A stretch of DNA of 22,682 bases from Lachnospiraceae bacterium (lineage in GTDB: Bacteria > Bacillota_A > Clostridia > Lachnospirales > Lachnospiraceae), in contig JAFZAZ010000002.1 of assembly GCA_017561985.1 (NCBI GenBank), positions 1-22,682 of the forward strand. The letters run 5' to 3'. This document shows positions 14,044 through 20,159 of the stretch, in pieces. A program made the position numbers and the translations under genes. The notes beneath the pieces were generated by a model that had not been told where the DNA came from, made no database searches, and saw only the letters and a list, made by a program, of their open reading frames with translations. The stretch's first letter is position 1; every line of letters starts with the position of its first letter.

Positions 14044-14994
14044 TCACGCGTTCTTCTCTTTTTTCTCTTTCTTCGGCTTCTTAACCTTGTCGATCTTATC
14101 GAAAACGATCTGCTCCGGAGGCGTCAGAAGAAGCTCAGGATGCATGATGTACGTGCGGATCTTGCGAAACGCAACTGCATACGCAAAACCGTCCGCCGCT
14201 CTCTCATCGACAACGAACTGCAGCTTCAGCCGAACGCTGCGCTTCACCGAACCGTCCGCCTGCGTCTCATAGCAGATGCGCTTGCGTCCGATCGCGCCGA
14301 ATACCGACAACGTGCCGAACTCATAGATGTGATGGTACACGGCATCAAGACCGATCGAGCCCATGTTCGTCAGGAAGAAGCTCGTGTGGAACGGGCTCAG
14401 GTTGATCAGCTTCATAGGAAGAAGACCGTAGCGGTCAAGGATCTTAATGAAGCCGATGGCGAGCGACAGGATAAAGTCGGGCAGGATGCTGAAGCTGGTC
14501 TCCAGAAGGTCGAAGGCGCTCTTGTTCTCATCCTCCTCAACGCTCACATTCGTATCGATGCTGTCCGTCTCCGCCTCGATGCGTCTCACCACATCGTAGA
14601 GCGTATCCTCACACTCGAACTGCGGCATGATCATGGTGCGGTCGCTCTCGCGCGACATGCCCTTCATCACGGTCATAGCGGCCTTGATGTAGTTGCGCGA
14701 AAACAGGCGGGAATGCTTGACAAAACGGTTAATCTCCGGAACATCGACGAACGTTCTCTCGATGGCGGCAAATACCACCTCGTAAAGAGAAAGTCTCGGC
14801 AGATCGCCCTGACGCATCTGGCGCACAAACGCCTCGGTCTCGGTGATATCGACCTCGTCCTCAAACAAAACCCATCCGTCCAGCTTCTTGGGCATAATAT
14901 ACGGTTCCAAACGTGTCATCGGATCAACATTACGAACACGAAAACCGTCCTTCCGGTCTCCCCAACGTCTTTTTCTTCCCTCATGAGGTTTCAT
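14044..14994 (-). CDS. E2/chloramphenicol-acetyltransferase-fold protein with altered catalytic motif
   Basis: The 316-residue protein resembles the catalytic domain of 2-oxoacid dehydrogenase E2 acyltransferases but has no lipoyl or subunit-binding domain. Recognisable parts are MTRLEPYIMP, the domain core with LYEVVFAAIERTFVDVPEINRF, SPFHTSFFLTNMGSIGLDAVYHHIYEFGTLSVFGAIGR in separate blocks, and the terminal VVDERAADGFAY. In E2 enzymes the last motif is DHRxxDG, and the His is catalytic; here Glu264 takes that place. The C-terminus is Lys-rich (KKPKKEKKEK). GGAG lies six bases upstream of the ATG. It heads a two-gene unit with the SDR. Acyl transfer by the usual mechanism is doubtful. Confidence 0.78.
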   Translation of the reverse strand: MKPHEGRKRRWGDRKDGFRVRNVDPMTRLEPYIMPKKLDGWVLFEDEVDITETEAFVRQMRQGDLPRLSLYEVVFAAIERTFVDVPEINRFVKHSRLFSRNYIKAAMTVMKGMSRESDRTMIMPQFECEDTLYDVVRRIEAETDSIDTNVSVEEDENKSAFDLLETSFSILPDFILSLAIGFIKILDRYGLLPMKLINLSPFHTSFFLTNMGSIGLDAVYHHIYEFGTLSVFGAIGRKRICYETQADGSVKRSVRLKLQFVVDERAADGFAYAVAFRKIRTYIMHPELLLTPPEQIVFDKIDKVKKPKKEKKEKNA

Positions 14995-15128
14995 ATGACT
15001 CCGTTCCCGCGTAAAGTCTTACACCGCGTATAAATTTTCCTCCGGCGGACACCGTCGGACGTCCTTCCGCCGCAGCGGATCCCGCCCGGACAGAACCGTC
15101 TTTCTGCAGTCCATACCAACACGCCTGT
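14995..15128 (-). other. long GC-rich leader of the E2-like gene
   Basis: About 134 bases separate the expected transcription start from the ATG at 14994. The leader contains a perfect seven-base stem, CGGCGGA (15043-15049) with TCCGCCG (15066-15072), and next to it an extra GGAGG without a good start codon. No known riboswitch consensus was recognised. The 301-base region 14995-15295 otherwise holds only the two divergent promoters. Confidence 0.4.
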
Positions 15129-15157
15129 ATTGTATAATATGCTCTCCGCTCTGTCAA
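15129..15157 (-). promoter_or_regulatory. sigma-A-type promoter of the E2-like / SDR unit
   Basis: On the minus strand consensus TTGACA (15152-15157) and TACAAT (15129-15134) are exactly 17 bases apart. Confidence 0.75.
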
Positions 15158-15222
15158 CAAAAAACTCCCCCCTCCGCACGCCTGAAAAAATGATCTGCAA
15201 GAATGATTTTTCTGTGTTTTGT

Positions 15223-15251
15223 TTGACATGGAATCCGGATTCGAATACAAT
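15223..15251 (+). promoter_or_regulatory. sigma-A-type promoter of the lipoprotein gene with a palindrome in the spacer
   Basis: TTGACA (15223-15228) and TACAAT (15246-15251) are 17 bases apart. The spacer contains the perfect 12-base palindrome GAATCCGGATTC (15231-15242), which is well placed for a repressor site. The leader to the ATG at 15296 is about 40 bases with GGGGAGGG as ribosome binding site. Confidence 0.75.
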
Positions 15252-15295
15252 GAAACCATTAGCAAACCGAGGTCTTCCACGGGGAGGGTTTACAC

Positions 15296-16249
15296 ATGAA
15301 ACGACGCTTAACGCTCCTGTTCGTGCTGCTCGCAGTTCTGGCACTGACCGGCTGCACGGAGCAGGAGGAGAAAAAGATAACATTCAGCGACACCGGCATC
15401 CGCTCGGATGTCATCGGAGTCGCTACGGAAGGAACGACGCTCACGATCAAGGTTGCGGGCACCTACATCCTGACGGGCTCCTGCAATGAGGGCAACATCA
15501 TCGTCGACGCGCCCGGCGGCAAGCCGGTCACGCTCGTCTTCGACGGCCTGAAGCTCACGAGCTCCACCGTCTCGCCGATCTACGTCAAGAATTGTCCGAT
15601 GGTCATTCTTGAGATCCGCGAGAAGACGCAAAATATCATCGCCGACCATCGCCCCGCTCCCGAGGAAAACGAGGACGAGAACGCTGCTGAATCCACCGCG
15701 ACCACGCTTCCCGTTGCCGCCATCGAATCAAAGAGTCCTCTTTTGATCCGCGGCCAGTCCGAGGGCCAGCTCGTTGTAGACGCGGCGTGCCGCAACGGTA
15801 TTACGTCGAACGACACACTCACCATCGAGGGCGGCGTTGTCAACGTAACGGCGAAAAATCACGCTCTCCGCGGAAGGGACTATGTCCTCATCTCCGGCGG
15901 CGTCATCACGCTCAAGGCTGACAATGACGGAATCCGTGCTACCAACATCGACCGTCCGTCTCTCGGCTACGTGCTGATCAAGGGCGGCGTCATCAACATC
16001 ACTGCAGACGACGAAGGCATATACGCACCGCGCTCGATCAACTTCGAGGACGGTACCATCTCCATCAAGTCCAAGAACAACGGCATCAAGGCGGGAATCA
16101 AGGACGAGAACGGACTGCTGTCCGGCGGAACCGTCAACTTCAACGCCGGCATCATCACAGTCACGGCCAATGACAACGCAGTCATCGCCGCCGACCAGAA
16201 CCGCCGCGACGAAGCTCTCGTGACGCTCAACGGAAAAGTGATGGAATAG
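15296..16249 (+). CDS. carbohydrate-binding beta-helix lipoprotein (DUF4353 / Cthe_2159-like)
   Basis: The 317-residue product begins with a lipoprotein signal peptide whose lipobox LTGC places the lipid-modified Cys at residue 20, so it is anchored outside the membrane. The body matches the DUF4353 family: GTYILTGSCNEGNIIVD, then repeated short turns such as ISGGVITLKADNDGIRA, IKGGVINITADDEGIYA and FEDGTISIKSKNNGIKA, which fit the rungs of a right-handed parallel beta-helix with Asp-rich, probably calcium-binding loops. Relatives bind acidic plant polysaccharides such as pectin. An acidic insert (PAPEENEDENAAE) lies near residue 125. It stands alone, with its own promoter and terminator. Confidence 0.87.
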   Translation: MKRRLTLLFVLLAVLALTGCTEQEEKKITFSDTGIRSDVIGVATEGTTLTIKVAGTYILTGSCNEGNIIVDAPGGKPVTLVFDGLKLTSSTVSPIYVKNCPMVILEIREKTQNIIADHRPAPEENEDENAAESTATTLPVAAIESKSPLLIRGQSEGQLVVDAACRNGITSNDTLTIEGGVVNVTAKNHALRGRDYVLISGGVITLKADNDGIRATNIDRPSLGYVLIKGGVINITADDEGIYAPRSINFEDGTISIKSKNNGIKAGIKDENGLLSGGTVNFNAGIITVTANDNAVIAADQNRRDEALVTLNGKVME

Positions 16250-16287
16250 TTTCCGCAAGTTGAAAGAGAAAATCGAATCAAAAAAAC

Positions 16288-16319
16288 AAGGCGGCACGGA
16301 ATACTCCGGGCCGCCTTTC
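16288..16319. terminator. bidirectional terminator between the lipoprotein and cytidylate-kinase-like genes
   Basis: AAGGCGGC and GCCGCCTT enclose an inner CGGA/TCCG stem. T-rich sequence follows on the plus strand (TCTTATG) and a longer run on the minus strand (GTTTTTTT), so it serves both convergent genes. Confidence 0.85.
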
Positions 16320-16362
16320 TTATGTCTTTCGAAACAGTTTCGATGAATGTCAATCAAAAGTT

Positions 16363-16974
16363 TCAATCAAGGTTCTTGACTACCGCGTACAGGATATCCA
16401 CGCAGCCCTCAAGGCCGCACGTGCTCGAATTGAGCGTGATATCGTAGTTCTGTGCCTTGCCCCACTCCGCGTCGGTGTAGTAACGATAGTGGTTGGCACG
16501 CGCCTTGTCCTTCTTGCGAAGGCTCTTCTCAACGCCCTCCGGATCGAAGCCGTAGTCCTTCACGGCACGCTCCATCTTGTCCTCCGCGTTCGCGTGGATG
16601 AACACATGGATCGCATCCGTGCGATCCTTCAGAATGTAGTCCGCGCAGCGACCTACGATGACACATTCCTCCTTCTCGGCGATCTCTTTGATGATATCGC
16701 TCTGAACCACATACAGCTGGTCCTGAAGAGGAAGCATATGTCCGCCGAAGACCTGTCCGGCATACGTCATATTGCTGGCAATGTTGAACAGAAGGCTGCC
16801 CGTAATGTGCTCGCCCTGCTCCTCGATAAATTCCTTCGCCAGACCGCTCTCTTTCGCAACGCGATCGATCAATTCCTTGTCATAAAATGCATAACCCAAT
16901 TTTTCCGCAAGCATGCGGCCAATCGTGCGACCGCCGCTGCCGCATTCGCGGCTGATCGTAATAATTCTCTTCAT
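16363..16974 (-). CDS. cytidylate-kinase-like protein
   Basis: The 203-residue protein starts with MKRIITISRECGSGGRT, a P-loop of the cytidylate-kinase-like family, followed by AEKLGYAFYDKELI. Later VIVGRCADYIL and FIHANAEDKMERAV are typical of the family, and RANHYRYYTDAEWG resembles the lid region. It is probably a nucleotide or nucleoside kinase, but members of this family are not well characterised and CMP is not certain to be the substrate. The ATG at 16974 fits the family start but has no ribosome binding site; a GTG at 16995 adds seven residues, and the nearest AAGGAGG is 26 bases above that. Confidence 0.85.
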   Translation of the reverse strand: MKRIITISRECGSGGRTIGRMLAEKLGYAFYDKELIDRVAKESGLAKEFIEEQGEHITGSLLFNIASNMTYAGQVFGGHMLPLQDQLYVVQSDIIKEIAEKEECVIVGRCADYILKDRTDAIHVFIHANAEDKMERAVKDYGFDPEGVEKSLRKKDKARANHYRYYTDAEWGKAQNYDITLNSSTCGLEGCVDILYAVVKNLD

Positions 16975-17048
16975 AAGCGTTTCGTTGCGAGCCACACCCC
17001 ATTTCCAATGACTTACGCAACAACCTCCTTCCCCTTTTGGGTACTTCT

Positions 17049-17078
17049 ATTGTACCGCAAGGAAGGCTCGGCTGTCAA
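17049..17078 (-). promoter_or_regulatory. sigma-A-type promoter of the cytidylate-kinase-like gene
   Basis: TTGACA (17073-17078) and TACAAT (17049-17054) are 18 bases apart on the minus strand. It lies directly after the stop codon of the last Tad-locus gene, without a terminator between. Confidence 0.7.
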
Positions 17079-17088
17079 CGAAAACGTA

Positions 17089-17847
17089 TTAGCGCATCGC
17101 CCACAAGACTGCCGCAATGAGGCACGTCACCACCGATAATCCGGCGAGAAAAGAACCCCACGTAATACGGCCGGATCCGCGTGCGATCACATCCCCGTTC
17201 GGATAATTTCCCGACGAGTTCTCCTCGACCGCAGTGCAAATCGCCTGCACATCCGCTGACACCTCCCGCTGCATCCCTTCCGGCGAAGGGAGTCCCGGCA
17301 CCGCTACGCCGCAAAATACAGAAACCATCCGCTGCATCGGATTGCCCGTTTCATGGCTCATGACGTGAAACGCATAGCCGTTGTACACGGCTTCCGCATC
17401 CTGTGCGTCCAGATATTCCAGGAGCCAGTCCGAGAGGCGACGCAGCTGTTCCGCAAGCGGACACTCGTATTCCGGACAATATACCAGCTCCGTGTCCCCG
17501 GTGTCGTTGCGCACAAACACGCACTCCGGCGTAAGCACAAAACTCTCCTCCCGCAGCAGATACTTTCGTCCCTGCGCAATACCGGAAAACAGCGACGACA
17601 TCAGCATGCGGAACTCCTCCCCGGAAAGCTTCTGCCCGCGCAGACTTTCCGCCAGAGAACAACAGCCGTCCGTGCGATATCTCCGCTGCTTTTCACCGGC
17701 GACACGGACCGTTTCCATGCGAAGCACCCCGGGAATCTCGTTGTGCTGAAGCATCTCCTCCTCAAAATGATCACCCTCCGGAAGTCCTTTTAATACCAAC
17801 ACACACTCTTCCAAAGTGCCTTGTATCTCCGCCTGAATCTCATACAT
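17089..17847 (-). CDS. DUF6382-like protein with C-terminal membrane anchor, Tad locus
   Basis: The 252-residue protein resembles the DUF6382 proteins found at the end of Clostridia Tad/Flp pilus loci. It contains the segments RYRTDGCCSLAESLRGQKLSGEE and YLLREESFVLTPECVFV and an acidic ELVYCPEYECPLAEQLRRLSDWLLEYLD region. A Ser/Asn-rich linker leads to one helix near 228-250 (WGSFLAGLSVVTCLIAAVLWAM), after which the protein ends. Relatives commonly continue into a cytoplasmic FHA domain; that domain is absent here. The gene follows the TadE-like gene by 44 bases and is the last gene of the pilus unit. Confidence 0.72.
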   Translation of the reverse strand: MYEIQAEIQGTLEECVLVLKGLPEGDHFEEEMLQHNEIPGVLRMETVRVAGEKQRRYRTDGCCSLAESLRGQKLSGEEFRMLMSSLFSGIAQGRKYLLREESFVLTPECVFVRNDTGDTELVYCPEYECPLAEQLRRLSDWLLEYLDAQDAEAVYNGYAFHVMSHETGNPMQRMVSVFCGVAVPGLPSPEGMQREVSADVQAICTAVEENSSGNYPNGDVIARGSGRITWGSFLAGLSVVTCLIAAVLWAMR

Positions 17848-17891
17848 TTTACACTCACCAACCTCTCCGCCTCACATTACCGGATGCCAGC

Positions 17892-18536
17892 TCATTGTCC
17901 CAATCGGTTCACAAGCTGGCTGAGTTTTTCCAAAACCGTGCTGACGCCTTTAATCTGACTTCCCGTCTCCATGATCGCCGAATAAATGCGCGTTCGCTGG
18001 CGCGTGTTTCGGCAGGAAATCTTTCTTGTAATATTGTCGTCAAACCATTGCTCCGTCATACGGCCGAACATCGGCAGGATCGAATTTCCTGCGATCTTCA
18101 TGTGAACGCAGACCTCATCTCCGCCGACCGAAACATACGCATCCTGTACCTTGCAGATCCAGAATCGTCCCTCTGCCTGATCGCGCAGACGCTGCGTCAT
18201 CTCCTTCGCATCCTCCGCATCCGACCCGGCAAACCATCGTGCAAAAATCGATCTTTGAAACTTCCGCTCATACCGGATTTTCCCAAGTTCCGGATCTTCA
18301 TCGTTCAGCACAAGAGCTCTCGTCTCCTCCGCAATGCGGTCCGCGAGCGCCTCTGCCGCCCCCAGATCCCGAAGATACATCGTCATGTCGATCATAAGGA
18401 CAACCAGCATCGTGATAAACGGCACGACAAAGACTGCCTCCACCGTATAAGATGCGCAGCACTTCGCGCAAAAGACATTTCTCTGCCTTCTGCCATCGTT
18501 TCTCTTATGTTCGGTCATCTGCTTTCTTCCCATCAT
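17892..18536 (-). CDS. TadE-like pseudopilin
   Basis: The 214-residue protein has a basic Cys-containing leader, then the TadE-type segment SYTVEAVFVVPFITMLVVLM (about residues 29-48), with the conserved Glu at the start of the helix, as in class IVb pseudopilins processed by the prepilin peptidase. The rest (about 165 residues) would be outside the membrane. The start at 18536 follows GGGGAGAGG; a second ATG is adjacent. It lies 79 bases after the prepilin peptidase gene and 44 bases before the DUF6382-like gene. It probably acts as a minor pilin in Tad pilus assembly. Confidence 0.82.
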   Translation of the reverse strand: MMGRKQMTEHKRNDGRRQRNVFCAKCCASYTVEAVFVVPFITMLVVLMIDMTMYLRDLGAAEALADRIAEETRALVLNDEDPELGKIRYERKFQRSIFARWFAGSDAEDAKEMTQRLRDQAEGRFWICKVQDAYVSVGGDEVCVHMKIAGNSILPMFGRMTEQWFDDNITRKISCRNTRQRTRIYSAIMETGSQIKGVSTVLEKLSQLVNRLGQ

Positions 18537-18615
18537 CAGCCTCTCCCCTGTTATCGTTTCGTCCTCGCCGCAATCTCTGCGGCAGATTCACCACCACAAA
18601 CTTTCGCAAGCAGCT

Positions 18616-19053
18616 TCACCACAACAATCCCGCGATCAACATCGCACACCCGGCGGCAGCAAAAGGATAAAACGGAATGGTATCCCTGCGCGACCGGTGA
18701 AGTGCCGTCAGGAAGAATATTGCCGCCGGCAGCAGGCACAAAAAACTCAGCATCAGGAAAATGCACAACAGCCGAAAGCCGATGCCCCAGCCATATAAAA
18801 GTACAAGCGCAGCATCACCTACACCAATCATTTTCTTCCAAAAGCTAATTCCTATCATCACTGCCCCGGGGATCAATCCGACTGCACGCTGCCACCAGGT
18901 CACCTCATGCGGAAGCAGCAATGCAACAATCAACGCCACCGCCCCGACCAGCAGAAGCCGCAGCGGAACCGTCTTCGAGCGGATATCCCAGACCGCTCCG
19001 GCTGTCGTTATCCCCCATAGAATCGCAATTGAAACCCAATCGCCTGAGCCCAT
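18616..19053 (-). CDS. A24-family type IV prepilin peptidase (TadV/CpaA type)
   Basis: Cuts the leader from Flp pilin and pseudopilins at the membrane. The 145-residue product has the length of short TadV-type enzymes. The two catalytic Asp residues are visible: one in AVWDIRSKTVP near residue 22, the other in the GxGD motif VGDAALVLLY near residue 80. About five hydrophobic helices are present. The ATG at 19053 is chosen because GGAGGG precedes it; the frame is open nine codons further with no ribosome binding site. It lies between the two TadE-like genes. Confidence 0.88.
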   Translation of the reverse strand: MGSGDWVSIAILWGITTAGAVWDIRSKTVPLRLLLVGAVALIVALLLPHEVTWWQRAVGLIPGAVMIGISFWKKMIGVGDAALVLLYGWGIGFRLLCIFLMLSFLCLLPAAIFFLTALHRSRRDTIPFYPFAAAGCAMLIAGLLW

Positions 19054-19125
19054 AACTCTCCCTCCGGACATAATTCTCATATCTTCTCTGCAACGGTGGT
19101 TTCACCCCGACCACACTGCTCCACA

Positions 19126-20019
19126 CTACTGCGAACCGTCTCCGTTGCCCGCCGTGGTCTTCCCGCATTTGCTGCACGCCCGCAGGCCCTGGGCGGTCGC
19201 CTCGGAGATTGTCATCGTCCGATACGAACGCTTCAGCTCGCTGCACGAGATTGTTGTGTGGTACCGGTTTCCGTAGTCGGTAATATAGACCGTATCCCCC
19301 ACCGGCGTATGGTCGCAGTATGTACAGGGACGGTATTTTTCACCGTTTTTGTTTCGCTCACTGCCGACGTCAGCGTAAGACACCTGATAGATCGTCAGCT
19401 TAAGATACGTGCAGGTCGCGGAGCAATGATAAACTCTTCCCCGGTCCGCAACGAACACTTTCTCTTCGTCCGGCTCGTCGTCTCCCTGTGCATCGCCTGC
19501 TTTCACCTCGCGATTTCGCCCGAACAAACTGCGCGCGTCAACGCGCTGTACCACAGGAACCGTGCCGAAGGAGAACAAACCTCCTGTCGCCGCAAAACGA
19601 TAGGAAACAACCAAACACAGTTCGCCGTTTTTCTCAAACATCGAACTTCCCGAAGTGCTCACGCCCGCCGCGCCTCCGCGGATCCACCCGAGCCATCGCT
19701 TGTCGCGAATCTCTTCGCGCAGCAGATATCCCATGTATGCCTGCGACGTGTATCGCCCAATCGCCGTATCCGCCCCGATTTTATGTATGAAATCATCCGC
19801 CTCGTCTGCGCTCATCGAAGACAGCTGAGAATATACGGTTCCGTATTCGGAAAGTTTTCTCACCACCGAGTTCATGGCCCGCTGCATATCCGCCTGGATT
19901 CGCAAAAACAAAAACAACTGTAAAAACGCATATATCGCGAAAAACACTGCCGGCACGGCAAAGGATGCCTCCACCGTCAATGACGCGCTGCATACTCTTG
20001 TCTTCTCACGACCGATCAT
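19126..20019 (-). CDS. TadE-like pseudopilin with two tandem His/Cys modules
   Basis: The 297-residue protein begins with a short leader and the TadE segment ASLTVEASFAVPAVFFAIYA (about 13-32). Near residues 188-285 it has two similar modules. The first has YH at 197-198, C203, C232 and C235; the second has YH at 253-254, C259, C282 and C285. Each reads as YH-x4-C, a spacer of 28 or 22, then C-x2-C, a pattern that could bind a metal such as zinc outside the cell. The ATG at 20019 has GAGGAGAGGA just upstream; an open extension of 53 codons upstream lacks a ribosome binding site and overlaps the preceding gene. Pilin-like role is by context; the modules' role is unknown. Confidence 0.82.
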   Translation of the reverse strand: MIGREKTRVCSASLTVEASFAVPAVFFAIYAFLQLFLFLRIQADMQRAMNSVVRKLSEYGTVYSQLSSMSADEADDFIHKIGADTAIGRYTSQAYMGYLLREEIRDKRWLGWIRGGAAGVSTSGSSMFEKNGELCLVVSYRFAATGGLFSFGTVPVVQRVDARSLFGRNREVKAGDAQGDDEPDEEKVFVADRGRVYHCSATCTYLKLTIYQVSYADVGSERNKNGEKYRPCTYCDHTPVGDTVYITDYGNRYHTTISCSELKRSYRTMTISEATAQGLRACSKCGKTTAGNGDGSQ

Positions 20020-20075
20020 TCCTCTCCTCCCCGCATCATGCCTGACAATCGCACAGTATGTACGAAGACCCCCTT

Positions 20076-20144
20076 TGACAGCTATCCCAGTGAAAATCCC
20101 CCGGAGAAAGTATGGTTTTTGTTTGAGTTTAGGAATAGCTGTCA
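20076..20144 (-). other. long-range inverted repeat in the Tad operon mRNA
   Basis: TGACAGCTATTCC (minus strand, 20144 to 20132) pairs with GGGATAGCTGTCA (20088 to 20076), 13 pairs with one G-U, across a 43-base loop. It lies between the DUF5702 stop and the TadE-like start. No T run follows, so it is not a normal terminator. RNA processing or differential stability is possible. Confidence 0.55.
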
Positions 20145-20159
20145 GAGAGGGACGCTGCC

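Noticed and set aside
13405..15033. 542-codon plus-strand open frame across the SDR and E2-like genes
   Set aside because: It crosses two real minus-strand genes and their spacer and has no ribosome binding site or domain.
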